From: Fomitopsis serialis
Lineage: Eukaryota > Basidiomycota > Agaricomycetes > Polyporales > Fomitopsidaceae
Direction of reading: 5' to 3'
DNA: 64,000 bases
Assembly (NCBI RefSeq): GCF_022376445.1
Contig: NW_025954970.1
Span: 248,001 to 312,000, forward strand
A program made the position numbers and the translations under genes. Position 1 is the first letter of the stretch. Each line of letters starts with the position of its first letter. The notes under the pieces are model-generated. The model saw nothing but the letters and a program-made list of their open reading frames with translations. It searched no databases and was not told the origin of the DNA. This document shows, one piece after another, positions 35,201 to 47,891 of the stretch.

Positions 35201-36347
35201 TCTCAGCTTCTGGAATGACGTGTATTGCGTAGCTCTTGCTAGCACACGGCCTGCTTGCGGCATGATAGAAGGAGTAGCCATGTCCGCGCCGCAGTGAGCT
35301 CAAACACCTCCGAGTGGGAGGCATACCCACTCCGCCCTACAGGCTAAGTGTTTGCCGAGCCCGGAGGGAATGGCTTCGCGAAGCTAGCAGGAAAGTAGCG
35401 TGTATTTTACGCGTGTTCGTGAATGGACCTATGGAGCTGTTCTGCGTTAGCGATGGCCATGGGGAGCGATCGGTGTTATGCGGTAAAGAGTTGGTGGCGT
35501 AGCGCAGGGATCATCGCTGGAGGAAGTGTAGATTGAACGGTGTCGGCTTCAGGTTTACCGGTTTCCTGGCTTCGATATAATTAATATCGAGAACGAAAGA
35601 ACTTCGAGGATCGATCGCGAAGAAGTTGAGAGGTCCCGCTTCATCCCGTTACGTTGGCCCGGTTCGGACGGAAGTCTGTCCGCAAATGACATTACTTCAC
35701 AGTACTGGTTGTCTGCAGCAGGTGGACTTAGAAAAGTCGACGGGGCCTTGTGAAGGCTGTGCTGAGAGGTGGTCAGCAGTGGTAGCATACGCAGTACTCT
35801 CCATGACGAACGAATTTAGCCGGTACCTTTCACTCCGTCACCGGACGAAGTCTTGAATGTCTGTGCCATCCCGACCGTCGCCGAGGACGCAGAGACCGGT
35901 ACCGGTGTCTGCTATAGCCTAGGCACCACTAGCACTGAGCGCGTCCTCCGCAGGTTCCGAGAAGTTAGAACGGGTGCTTCGCTCACGGTTCACCGTGTTG
36001 CTTTACCTCCGCAACGCGCCCAAATAAGGTGTACTGCTAGCATTGCTGTGCGCAGGCGTTCAGGAATCAAGTTCCGTTCGTCGTCGTCGGGATGCGAGCG
36101 CAGAACGACGAGGACAAGAAGGCAGGGCGGGCTTGGCGAATGCGGGGAAGGGCGGGCGGGGAAGTGGAGACGATCGTGGGGTCAGGAGGCGGGGACAGGT
36201 GATTACCCCGCACTGTGCTAGCGCCTCAACGCCAGCCAATCTGTGCGCTATGCCGTTTCGGTCTCCTCGCTCGCATCTCAGAGCCTTCCGCCCTGGCTGG
36301 TGCAGGCTGTCCTGCCCCCTCTATCTCTCCATATAATCCTCGCCGCC
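32279..36347. other. about 4 kb without a recognisable gene
   Basis: Only short, overlapping, compositionally random frames on both strands. A small inverted repeat sits at 33406-33444. Possibly decayed gene or transposon material; no terminal repeats or conserved motifs were found by eye. Confidence 0.4.
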
Positions 36348-39300
36348 ATGGCCGATAACTCGCTCTCTCCCCGTAAGCACCCCCGCCCCCGCCACGCTCC
36401 CCAGCTGACCCGCAGCGATGGTCGTCTTCAACCTCGTCCACGGGCACCCAGTCACCAAGTTTGAGACGGACAAGCCCGAGTCGCGCACATTCGCGCGTCA
36501 GCACGAGCTTCCGCGCCTCCCCATCCCGCCGCTCGAGGCATCATGCCGCCGGTACCTCACCGCGCTCGAGGGTCTTCAGGACCCGAAGGAACACGCGAAG
36601 ACGAAGGTCGCGGTCGAGGACTTCCTCAGGAACGATGGGCCGAAGTGGCAGGAAAGGCTAATGCAATACGCCGAGGACAAGGCCAGGTGAGCGTGCGACG
36701 TTGAATGTCGAGGATAGTCCGCGGCAGTGCTGACTGAATTGGCCCCATTCACTCAAGCTACATCGAGGAGTTCTGGTGAGCACCCGCCCTCGACCATGGC
36801 CGCCGCCGTGCTTCTTACCACGTGCCCTGACGACTGTGTATTCGCAGGTATGAGTCCTACCTCTCCCACTCAGACCCTGTCGTACTCGCCCTCAATCCTT
36901 TCTTTGTCCTCGAGTGAGTGTTACTTTCTCGTCGCCGTAGCATCGTCGCTCGCCGTCGCAGCAGTTATGTCGTTTTGGCTGACGCACATCGGGCGCTGAG
37001 CTATCTCCGCTCTTCTGCCGACGTCCAAGGCAGCACGGCGCTCTGAGCCCTTTAAACAAATGTCGGATTCTGTTTCACTGACACACATTACCACAGAAAT
37101 GACCCGACACCAGACCGAGGCTCACAGCTCCCTCGCGCAGCTTCCCTCATCCTCTCCTCTCTTGGCTTCATCCATGACCTGCGGGCGGGCATGCTGGAGC
37201 CCGATACCGTCCGAGGAACACCTCTTGATATGGACCAGTACACAAGACTGTTCGGCACAGCACGGATACCCACCGATGTGCGCACCCTTCACCTTGATGG
37301 TTATGGTGTATTAATCTAACGATGCACACTACAGCGAGGATGCCGGATGGAGATGCACACCGACTCACGGCATATCGTCGTGCTACGGCGCGGCCAGTTC
37401 TGTACGTTTTACCGCCCGATATGTGCGAGCAAGCTCTGACATGGGCTCCCAGACTGGTTCGACGTCCTTGACGCAGAGAACAGGCCCGTCCTGACGGAAC
37501 AGGAGATCCTCCGGAACCTCCGAGCTATCGTCAGGGATGCTGAAGAGCTGCCATTGCACGAGGTGCGCATACATAGTGCATATACCTGGCCATCCGTTCT
37601 GATCCACTGCTTCGTCGCTCCTCTAGGTCGCCCGGAACTCGATTGGCGTACTTTCGACCGAGAACCGCAAGGTGTGGTCGAGCCTGCGGGACGCACTTTC
37701 CAACAATCACAACAACGAGGCCTGCCTGCAAATCATCGACAACGCTCTCTTCATCGTCTGCCTCGACGACGCGACGCCGGATAACCTCGCTGAGCTGTGC
37801 AACAACTTCCTCTGCGGGACGTACAACCTCAAGGGCGGCGTGCAGGTCGGCACCTGCACGAACCGGTGGTACGATAAGGTATGCCGTTCAGAGTTGCTTA
37901 CAGGCTATGGCACCGAACCAATGACTACGCTGACCAGCTGCAAATCATCGTCTGCGCCGACGGCGCCGCCGGCATAAACTTCGAGCACACGGGCGTCGAC
38001 GGGCACACCGTGCTCCGCTTCGCCGCAGACATCTTCACCGAAGGGCTCATGCTCCTCGCGCGCTCGATCAACCCCTCCGCGCCGACGCTCTTCCACGCGC
38101 CGCTCTCGCCCTACGCCAAGTCGTACAAGCCCCCGCGCGGCGCGCCCGCCCACGCCGCGGCGAAGCAGCAGCCGCCGGCCTACGTGATCGACACAGTGCC
38201 GAAGAAGCTCGAGTGGACGCTGTACCCCGAGCTGAGGGCGGCGATCCGGTTCGCGGAGACGCATCTGAGCGACCTGATCTGCCAGAATGACTGTCAGGCG
38301 TTGGAGTTTAAGGGGTATGGCAAGAACTTCATCACGGCGCATGGGTTCAGCCCGGATGCGTTCGTGCAGATGGCGTTCCAGGCGGCGTACTATGGATTGT
38401 ACGGTGAGTCGCGTGGGGTGGGCATTATGTGCGTGGGCTAATACGTTGGCTATGCTACAGGCAGGATTGAGTGCACGTATGAACCGGCGATGACGAAGCA
38501 CTTCTTGCACGGGCGCACGGAGGCTATCCGAACTGTGCAGCCTCACACAGTCAACTTCGTTAAGGTCCGTCGTTCCTTTCTGCATACATCGATCATGCCT
38601 CACGTCATCCCACAGACGTTCTTCTCCGAAGCCCCCCTCGCGCAGAAGATCACCGCTCTCCGGAACGCCTGCCAGGGCCACGTCAAGCTCACGAGAGACT
38701 GTAGCCAAGGCCAGGGCCAAGACCGGCACCTCTACGCGCTCTACTGCCTCGTCCAGCGCGACCGCGAGGCCGCCGCGGAGGTGGAGGCGCCGCCATCGCC
38801 CGGGGGGAGCACCACGTCGAGCTCGAGCAGCGGCGCGAACAAACCGCCCCTGCCCGCGATCTTTACGGATCCGGGATGGGGGGCGCTCGGGACGAGCATC
38901 CTGTCGACGTCGAACTGCGGGAACCCTGCGCTGAGGCTGTTTGGGTTCGGCCCTGTCGCGGCGGACGGGTATGGGATTGGGTACATCATCAAGGACGAGG
39001 GGATCTCTGTGTGAGTGGACTTTCGTGAGACGCGTTGTGGGGTACTGATGATCATGGTTGGGTGGATAGGTGTGCGTCGTCGAAGCACCTGCAGACACGG
39101 CGCTTCTTGGACACGCTCGAGGGATATCTCCTCGACATCAAGCGGTTGCTCATCCAGCAGCACGCGTCTGCGAACCCGAAGCCAGAGCCGTTCGTCGACC
39201 ACGCCGGCATCCTGCGCGACTCCAAGACCGGGCGGCCGATCAACGGCCAGGCGCACGGGCACGGGGAGTACGACGATGTCACGATGCGTGCGTATCCGTT

Positions 39301-39456
39301 GCACTTCTGATTGGCGATGGTGTGCTGAGAAATGGTGCGATTGTAGCGGGCTACTCGTTCTTCGACAGCGGCGACGTCGAGCTGCTCGGCCGGCGCAAGC
39401 GCATGCCGTCGTACTACAACACGGGTAAGATCATCCCGCTCGCGGAGTACAGCTGA
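36348..39456 (+). CDS. carnitine O-acetyltransferase, 764 aa
   Basis: Transfers acetyl groups between CoA and carnitine for shuttling between peroxisome, mitochondrion and cytosol. Thirteen exons: 36348-36372, 36416-36686, 36758-36775, 36848-36913, 37095-37277, 37335-37401, 37453-37562, 37627-37878, 37938-38403, 38461-38564, 38616-39010, 39070-39297, 39347-39456; total 765 codons, no stop. Choline/carnitine acyltransferase features in order: LPRLPIPPLEASCRRYL, EEFWYESYLSHSDPVVLALNPFF, CRMEMHTDSRHIVVLRRGQFYWF, the catalytic-His region AGINFEHTGVDGHTVLRF, and the signature STS in SILSTSNCGNP, followed by FGFGPVAADGYGIGYII. Exon 3 is only 18 nt. No clear mitochondrial presequence or SKL-type end is seen; the C-terminus is LAEYS. 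The first exon is supported by phase and by the short MADNSLSP start. Confidence 0.93.
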
Positions 39457-39837
39457 GCGGCTCCGGGGTGTAGATGTGTGTCGGAGGTACAGTATCTTAC
39501 TATGTTTTGCGGTATTCTTGTACGTGTATCATCAGTGGCTTTGCGCTGTAGTGTCAGATCTGTGTAAAGATATCTGTAGGGTAGTTGTAGTGGTATACCA
39601 TCTATGTTGTAACAGTAGACGTGTATCGAGTACTGTTTATGTTTGAATGCACAACACACTATGGGATGTATGGTCACGGAGTGCATTGGCGAAGCATTTG
39701 ATTTCAGTGCAGGAGACGATGTAATGACATCAGGTCGAAACATAACTTAGATGCATCGCTATTCGTATACATGCGTCAACGTCCCCTGGGCCACTTCATA
39801 CCAGTATTAGTACTACCGTGATGTAGCTCCTCTAGCT

Positions 39838-41480
39838 TCATGCGTATCCGGGGTCGTTTCGCGTATAGAAACTGTCTTGTGGCTGGAGACCAACATGAGA
39901 CTGGGACGGGAAAGCGTACGAGCGCACTGGCACAGACGCTGTCTGTTTCTCAGGGTCGCCGCTGGAGGGCTGCTTGTCCGCTGCAGCGGTCGCAGCAGTA
40001 GGGTCGCCGATGCCTGCGCGGGTGCCCCAACCGGTCTATGAACATGACGATCAGCACCCACTGGCAAGCGCATGCGTAGCGTTAGTATTCGAGACAGACG
40101 CACCTCATGAAGCGTGAAGAGGGCATAGACCTTCATGATCGCGAAGTAGTAGCCGAAGAGGATGAACGCGGGGACGTAGATTACGTCTTGGGGGCGGTAC
40201 CAGAGGTGCGGGAGGAGCTTCATGGTCCGCGTCGCGAAGAGCCAGACGAGATAGCTGACGACGACGTTCCATGGCGGGAGGTGATACCCGCCCTGGAGGA
40301 CGGGGATCGTGCCCTTGTACATCACGTAGACGACGAGCGCGGGCCCGGCGAGGAGCGTGAACGGGTTGATCAGTTTATCTATCTACGAGGAGAGGTGCTT
40401 GGTGTTAAAGGACTGGAGAAGAACGAAGGAAGGATAGCGACGGACCATTGTGTACGCAACGTAAGGGTGCGCGGTCCAGATATGCCTTTCCATAAATAGC
40501 GAGCGCATATCTGACCGCCAGGTGTTACGCGTCCAGCGGAGGACTTGCTTCAGGAAGCGCCAGTTGGGCTTCATCGTGCTCAGGAGCTCCGCCTCCTTGC
40601 AGCACTGGACATACGTCGCCCAGCCATGACTGACCATCCACCGCGTGAGGAACTTGTCGTCGCCCGAGTTGAGCTGGTACTTCCCCAGCCAATAGTCATG
40701 TGTGAAGCCATGGAGGAACTCGGGGTCCTTGAGGATAACGGTGCGATACGCAGCCGTGCGTCCGCTCAAGCAAGGTAGACCGCCGTCGATATGCGTGCTC
40801 GCAGCGATCTCGATGTTACGAATTGACAGGCGAAACGCGGCGAGGACCTCCCAGACAGTCATGCGCGCCCCGACGGGCTGCACCCTCTGGCTCGTGCCCA
40901 CACCGCCGACACGCTGGTCCTCAAAGCACGCGAGGACATACGGGAGGAGCGTCGGTGGCCAGATCGCATCGTCGTCCGCGAACACGATAATGTCCGTGCG
41001 CGTGTGTCGGATCCCATGGGCCATCTGGAGCCGCTTGTTCGCATATGGCACGGTGAGCACGCGGATGCGTGCCGGGTCGACGGAGTCGGCGAGGGCCTGG
41101 AGGGGCCCGCGCATCTTCTCTTCGGTGACGATGAGGATCTCCTTGGGCTTTCCGGCGAGCCAGCTGTGTGCGGCTTCCTTGAACTCCTCGCCGGCGTCGA
41201 TGGTGGGTACAATGATCGTGACGTCCTCATCGGCGACGTATGTAGGGTTCTCTGGCAGGGGGATGGCGCGGTAGGTGAAAGCGGCGGCGATGCGGATGAA
41301 GTACCACAGATAGCGGTAGAATCTGGCGAGCGTCAGGAAAGCAGGCCGGTACACTGGATTGAAATGACTTACCCTATGACCCCTAAAGGGACGACTGGGA
41401 GCTACTGTCAGTTTGGGACGGAGAGCGACTAGTGAATGAATTGCTCACAGACTGGGAAGTGGTCAGACGTGAGCCGTAGC
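39838..41480 (-). CDS. GT2 membrane polysaccharide synthase (HAS/Cps1-like)
   Basis: Family 2 glycosyltransferase of the processive hyaluronan/chitin/cellulose-synthase type, expected to build and export a polysaccharide at the plasma membrane. The secure exons are about 41382-40446, 40382-40104 and 40035-39838. The first part contains GHRVSHFNPVYRPAFL, then VTIIVPTIDAGEEF (nucleotide-sugar fold), VFADDDAIWPPTLLPYV (DDD metal site), PCLSGRTAAYR, SGDDKFLTRW (acceptor/base site) and the product-binding QVLRWTRNTWRSD. Exon 2 holds membrane helices (INPFTLLAGPALVVYVM, VPAFILFGYYFAIMKVYALF). The last exon is a Ser/Pro-rich tail ending RNDPGYA. The 5' start is not resolved: a small first exon near 41482 (MLRLTSDHFPV) is possible but its phase does not fit. 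Convergent with the carnitine acetyltransferase. Confidence 0.85.
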
Positions 41481-41482
41481 AT

Positions 41483-43187
41483 TGTTGCACGGCCCACACG
41501 TCGCACCGGCTGAGTGCTAAGCGTGCTTCTCTCGTCCTGTTTAAAGATGAGAAAGGTGCAGGAAACTCCCGTCCAGCGGCGATGTCAGCCGGGAGGCGAA
41601 CAGGGAGTTGGGACTAGGCGGTCAGCCAAAGGCAGACTGGATTGAAATACCTCCTCGCCATATCTTCCACGCGCATTCTGAACCAGACTGGAAGGACAGG
41701 AACGTAGTGAAATATTATCACTTGTCGTCTACTGCGCTTCTCAATTGCCTCTGTACTAGGAGTGAGCGCGTCGCGCCCACTTTCTGCAACCAGATGGTGC
41801 GGGCATTTCCCCTCTCCTCCATTTCAGCGGCACTCTTGGCTGCCGTTGTGCGGCATTATCGGCTACAATCCAGTATGCCTACAGAGAATCCAGCAAAGCT
41901 ACGTAACAAATACGCGGAGTTCCATGGTCAGTCGGCCGGTTGGAGGCTGAAGGGGCTGATCCCGACGTACTATACTGCCAGTCGGCCATTGTGCACGTCA
42001 GGCCATATAAGTGACACTCTATAAGCCTTCTGATAGCTCGTGCGCTTTGATGTCCCTGCGTCTTGTCTATGTAGGCTGTTTGACATGGTAACGGCGTTCG
42101 TTGATCGTACCCTGTCCCGAAAAAATGTCCGCTCGACCTAGGTAGCAAACCTCAATATATTGTCAAAACATGTAGTTTGAATCGAGGCCTACACAACTGT
42201 GCGCCGAGCCCGCACCACTTCGTTTGAATCGTTCGCCCGTCCGCCGCGCAAAGCAATCAGTTCACTAGAGGAAACCCGACAAGCCCACTGGCTTATCTGA
42301 ACCCTGGAAGCCGTGCACCAGGCGCGCATGCTCGAGCCTATCTACCCAGCGCATGAGGAGATTCGGACAAAGGGACGAGCGATGCGGCTAATGGACTTGA
42401 TGAATGAGTCCATGTGAAAGACGTGAGGCAGTCCAATACTACGTCACCTGTGCCACTTGTGGGTCCCCGGCGGTGCTCTGGAACGGGGATGATACGCCGC
42501 ATATTATTTATTAGCAACAACCCGGTATCGTCAGATCTCGTGTTTTCGGAACGCTGCAAGTACTTGCGGCTGCTGGTATACCTGACATCTGCATCAATCA
42601 GCGTAACGATACGTAAACCCCATGATTATGCATACCGCGCATCCTGGAAGCCGCTTCAAGTTTTACACACCCTTTCCGCAGCTCTGAGTCTGAGTCATCG
42701 TTGACACTCCTGCATTCGGCCTCGAACCTAGTACTGCCCTCAAGGGTGCAGTTTCGGCCAGTCTCGTACGAGGACTCGACGGAAATTCCGTCTCTCGCGG
42801 CAAAAGAATCAACCACGATTCGAGAAAGGGAAGATGCTTCGTTGGGTACTCGTAACAACAGCGTATGTCGGTCGCGGCAAAGCCGTCATCCGTCCATTGC
42901 GTTCTATTATCATGGTCCATTCTGTGGGCGCAATCGTTTTCATCCGATTAGAGGTGCGGCGTCGCCAGATGAGTGTCTGCAAACGAGAAGTTTGCTCTTC
43001 ACGCTACCTGGCCCGGGGAAGGACATTGAGAACACGTCCTCTTCATGGTCATAGCATTGGTTCGTACCGTTGGGTGATCTCTCCAGCATCCAGCATCAAG
43101 CCTGCAGGAAGGGGCTTTTCCTACGTGTCTAGGAGATGTAGTCAGATGACGATAGGCCATGCACGGAATGGCTCACTCACGTCCGTT
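41483..43187. other. no gene recognised
   Basis: No open frame here shows family motifs, splice-linked continuity or codon bias like the neighbours. Confidence 0.4.
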
Positions 43188-44544
43188 TCAGAGCTTGAGC
43201 CGACGAGGCATCTGCGGCCAATCACTGGGCATAGGATAGTGTGACCTCATGGAAACTCGAACGGTAGCGCGGCCAGACCATGGGTTGAGCAAGCCACGAA
43301 AGATATCCTCAACGCGTTGACGGTTCTTCTCGCAGTCCAAGTTGGTGGATAATGCGCTTGTACGTGGAACGGTGTCTATGATTTCTACCTTCACCTCAAC
43401 CTCGTGCACCGCGTCGAAGCTCGGTTGGCTCATGACCTCATGCAGTCTTGCTAAATCGAGGTCCTCGGTTATGGCGGTGAAGTCACCAGCAGGTTCACTC
43501 CAAAAGCGAATCCGACCGTTGATCTTGATGTCCCGGACCTGGCGGCTTCGAACAGTGGCGAGGATGCCACGCAACTGGTCCACTAATTCGGACCACCCGC
43601 GAAGCCAGTCGCTCCTTTGGCCACGGTTGAGGCGAATGGTATCCAATGCAATAGCAAATGCCTGCAGCGTGGTATTGGCTGCGAAATCGAGGTGACCAGC
43701 TGCATCACAGGTACATATCAGTGATGGTCTTCGCAAGACAAAAAGAGACTGCACCATGTCGTTTCCGGCCGTACGGGCCCGATTGATACTGTTCCGTATA
43801 TTGAGTCAAGGATGGCCCAGATGCTGCGAGAAGTTTGTTGGGATTCTGTCTCAGCGCGGGGTCTGGTGCGGGGTCGCCGACCCAAACCGACAGATCTTGG
43901 AGGTTGGCACCGATTCCCGAGTGAAAAATCCAGTCAATGACTACTTCCATGGATTCGTCGATGTAGCCGTCGAGAGTGATGCTCAGGCTCCGGAGGCGTG
44001 TTTCGACACCCACATAATGAATAGAGTTGTAACCAGGCGGGTGGCGGATGACTCGGAGCCTGACATAAGATAGAGCGAGTTGAAGCAGCTGAGGCAAGGC
44101 GCAGACAATCCGTCGCAGCTGTGAGATATTGCTGAACGTGCACTGAGATAACTGCAGCGACTTGACGGATTGAAGCCGCGAAATGCCCAGGAAGAAGTTG
44201 TGGTGCAAGAAAGGACGTAGATGACGAATCGCGAGGACCTCTAGACCTGACATTGCATGGCCTAGAGCAAGGGGCAGAGAATTAATAAAGCCAGGGTTCG
44301 CCCCTCTTTCGAGCCCTCCCTCTTCGAAGCCCCAGGCATCTGGCATCTGGTTCAAGCTATCGATTAACAGCTCGCGCGTGACCGAGAGCCTCCGTTTGGT
44401 ACGTGGAGATATGCGGCATTGCTTGTGTAACAAGCTATAACTTGCGTGATCGCTGATCCAGACAAAGTAGTAAAGATTGTGCGTGGCTCGTGGGTACCAC
44501 GCTACGCAGACCAACGCCGCGGCGACCAAAGTGGACCCGTCCAT
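43188..44544 (-). CDS. F-box-like protein, about 431 aa
   Basis: Exons 44544-43790 and 43728-43188, joined by a 61-nt intron in phase. The F-box core reads IPLEIFETIIDRMDGSTLVAAALVCVAWYPRATHNLYY; its first residues lie upstream of the ATG at 44544, so a further 5' exon or a sequence error hides the real start. Leu-rich strands follow (SVKSLQLSQCTFSNISQLRRIVCALPQLLQLALS), then VIDWIFHSGIGANLQDLSVWVGD and SLTQYTEQ. The second exon has the family-type HLDFAANTTLQAFAIALDTIRL. Such proteins are large expanded families in Agaricomycetes and are predicted SCF substrate adaptors with LRR-like repeats. A damaged paralogue lies 1.5 kb further on. Confidence 0.75.
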
Positions 44545-45929
44545 TCGATCAATGATAGTTTCGAAGATTTCGAGTGGGATGCGAGCGGAGAGGGCCGGAA
44601 AAAGGGGGGTTATTGGGAGGTTACTGGGACGCGATTGACTGGAGCTATCTCGTGCAGCAACATGTGGTATGCATTTGCCAGGAGAGGGGATATACTACAT
44701 GAGTACATCAGCTGCGCTCACCCGAGGGACAAAAGAGAAGAACTGACTAACGAAGGTTCATAGACCGGGCCAAAGACACTCAACATCCTGACTGGTCCCA
44801 TCTAGGCAATGCCTCCGCGAGGACGACGGATCTGTTGTTAAGATGCCAGCGGCCGTGAGCTGAGCAACAACAGAACAGCGGGAGTACAAGAAGCGACCTC
44901 GTCCTCAAGACCTTGCCCTGGCAGCGTGCTGAGTGTTTGACAAAGTGATGTTCGATGAGCTACAAGCTGACTGACTGCCGTGAGGACACATCCTTATCAT
45001 GCCCATCCGGCGTCCGCGAGCATGCGGCAGACAGATATAACTGAACGCGTGACTTTGATTTTCGCATCGAGCAGCCGTGGAAGCTAGGAAGCTGAGAGCG
45101 GTTCTTGCTGACTTACCCAACCACTGGGACACGACTAGGTCACGGAACCTGCCTCTGCGCCTGACAGAATTTTATCAACCCCTGAACTCAAGACAGAAAG
45201 GCACCGCTCCACGCACGTCTTGAAGAAGCAGGGTCACTATACTTATTGTCATGTGAAGTGAATGGGTGGCCATGAGGTGATGGTAGGTCATTAATCATTG
45301 CTGAGCCATCGTCAGACAGCGTGTAGAAGGGGACAGACGGCGCGCGGTTTATGTAGGGACAGACCCGCCGAGTACAGTGATCTGCTGGGTAGAAGATGGC
45401 TAAATGGCTCACGAGTTGCACATATAGGCCGAATAGGGACAAGGGGATCCGTGTAGCAGAAATGGCAGACGCTGAGCGGAGACCTGACGCTGGGCGAGTG
45501 CACAGATGGCTTGAAAGGAGTGCGTTGCGTCAGGGGTGCATGTGGGGCGTGGCAAGGAAGGTCGGCGGTACGTACGTTCAGAAGGCTGCCAAACTCGGCC
45601 TGAGTCATTAGTCACTTCGACGGTCTTGCGAGGTGTCGATTGGCCTATCATCAGTCTTTTGACCGCCGCGTAAGATCAGTTAGGCTGTAATGTACGCGTG
45701 TCTCCACAAAAACGATGCGAATCGATCGCGGTGGAAAACAGGGGGACACGGCCTAGGACAGGTGGCTTTGGAATATTATAGTCGCCTCGGCTAGCAGAGA
45801 CAAAGCGAGTCAGCAGCAACATAGTACGAGGAGAACGGTTCGCTCACGTCAATTGTAATGCCGGGTCCAGGTTATCGTGTCAATACCACAAGACGTCCAC
45901 TATACCACAATCAGACCATGATCGGAGCA
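44545..45929. other. no gene recognised
   Basis: May contain the missing 5' end of the F-box gene. The other open frames look random. Confidence 0.35.
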
Positions 45930-47125
45930 ATCCACCGAACACGACCTCGAGCTGCCGAACGATGTCGTTAACTTCCACCTACTTATCTCTCGACCGTCGC
46001 ACCACATAGGCGCATCTGCACCACGACGTCCTTCGGCGCGTCGAAGTACGGCTCGGCCATGACTTCGTGCAGGCCCCGCAAGTCGAGCTGCTCGAGGGCA
46101 GCACTGAACTCGTGATCCCGACTTGTGCTTTGATACGTAACGACATTGATTCGGATTCGGATGAGCTAACATCTTGGGACCGTGAAGAGAATACCGCGTA
46201 ACGAATCCGCCATCTTGAATAACTGGGCGAGCTAGGGGCGTCTGTGAGGAGGAGGTCGGTGAAGAGAGAATCCAGAGACCGCAAGGCCGTATTTCGCGCG
46301 AGGTTCGTGGGGGCATCTACATCGAGCATGCGTGCCAGCAAGTGGAGCTCGATCGTACAAGCCAAAGGGACTCCTCACGCTCAGGCAAGTTGTATCGAGT
46401 GAGGGATGACCCTGCTGCTCCGAAGAGTTTCATCTTGTCCACAATCTGTAGTGAGGGCTCACGCTTGAACTTTGCCGTCAGATTCTTGAGAGCGGTGCAG
46501 GAGCCTGAGTGGATCATCCAGTCGACGAACGCCGCCATGAGTTTCCGGCTCAGATCACCGTCAAGAGACCGAGGTGTGCGGACAGTGAAGCGATTGGCAT
46601 AGCTTCCGCATAGCTATGTAGCAGAATCCTGTCGAGCGAGATTGATGTTCCAAAAGTGTGAGGTCTGCAAGTCGGGGGGGGAGGTACACACGACCCGCCA
46701 CAGCTGCGAAACACTGGACAGAACACAATGAGATGTGACAGGAATAGAAAGAAATTGGAGTGCATTGAGGGATGCAACTCGCATATCCCAAGGACTTGCA
46801 CACCGGGCATCACGTACCCGAGAGCAAAGGGCACTGTGTGAAGGAAGCGGCTCCGATGAGAGGGGTAGCTCTCGCTGACCATTAGCTCGCGCGCGAACGC
46901 GAGCCGCTGCTTGAGACGCGGAGATGTGTGACACTGCTTAAACAGCATGTTAAGGTTTGCGCGGTCATTGACAGCGTGGTACAGGTTTGCATCGCGCGAT
47001 GGTACCATGCTGCGCAGACCAGCGCAGCCATCGCTAACGTGGGCTGATCCTTCCGGTAGATGATGAACTCTGATGAACTCGAGGTCCTCGAGGGGGGTGC
47101 AAGCGGGGAAGACTCGGAGTGCCTC
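45930..47125 (-). pseudogene. broken F-box paralogue
   Basis: Follows the same order as the F-box gene at 43188-44544 but in several frames: LAMAALVCAAWYHRAM, NLYHAVNDRANLNMLFKQCHTSP with KQRLAFARELM, FALGYVMPGVQVLGI, VSQLWRVVC, AAFVDWMIHSGSCTALKNL, AGSSLTRYNLP, NLARNTALRSLDSLFTDLLL and DLRGLHEVMAEPYFDA. One break is a short A run (TTT on plus at 46986-46988); another is a 10-base local duplication near 47065-47085 (GAGTTCATCA-like), which is not a homopolymer effect. Probably a tandem or dispersed duplicate that has decayed, though some breaks could be sequence errors like those in neighbouring genes. Confidence 0.65.
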
Positions 47126-47891
47126 GACCACTCGATTGTACCGCTGAGCAAGTTTGCCGATAAGGTACGTATGGGTGGAAGTTGAAACAGCGGCTCACCC
47201 GCTCGTATGTTGACTTTGCACACCAACGGTAGCTGAACGTAGTACGTTCTGTATGGCAGTCCCTTCAACCGCAGTACGCCAGTGACACTGCCCAGTCATC
47301 ATGCATCAATGCCAACCACCGACGCATGAGGTTCGGATGGTGGAGCCACCGTGCTGAGTCAGTCACTGGACGACTTGCCTTGTCAAGACGAGTGACAACC
47401 CTGGCATGAAGAAGGTCAACTTGAGGTCAACGCCTGGCTTATACTAGTTGGGACGAAGTTAAAACAATACTCAGTGCGCTTGCCTGCGCTTGCAGTGGCA
47501 CTGACTCTGAGGCGGTGACTTCAAGTTCCCACGTCTCCCCTACCTTGTGCGAAGAGACACTGCTTTTCGCGGGCCGGTGACTCGACCTTTGCGAAGCGGA
47601 GTGAGATGTAAAGTGCCCCAGGGCAAGTCTCCTGCGACGCTTTTGCTCAGTCTCAGGCTGTCGACATCGCCGTGCAAGTTGAACATCGCTCTGCGGCTGT
47701 CCGCATCCAGTATGCAGGCACGTGATGACGCCTTGGAGAGGCGGCGCGCGCCGCAGCAGCGCCCCATCCCTCTGCATAGAACCACCACCACTGCCTGTGC
47801 GTTTCCAGTCTCGTTCTCGATAAAAACCGCTCGTTCATTTACCAACTCACCCAGCCGTTGCTTTTCACGACTCTCACAACTTGATAGACGC
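47126..47891. other. no gene recognised
   Basis: Intergenic stretch; contains the likely promoter of the membrane-protein gene starting at 47892. No motif stands out. Confidence 0.35.

Noticed and set aside
37905..39098. 397-codon minus-strand frame across carnitine acetyltransferase
   Set aside because: Antisense shadow of GC-rich exons; the sense strand holds the catalytic and STS motifs with exact splice phases.
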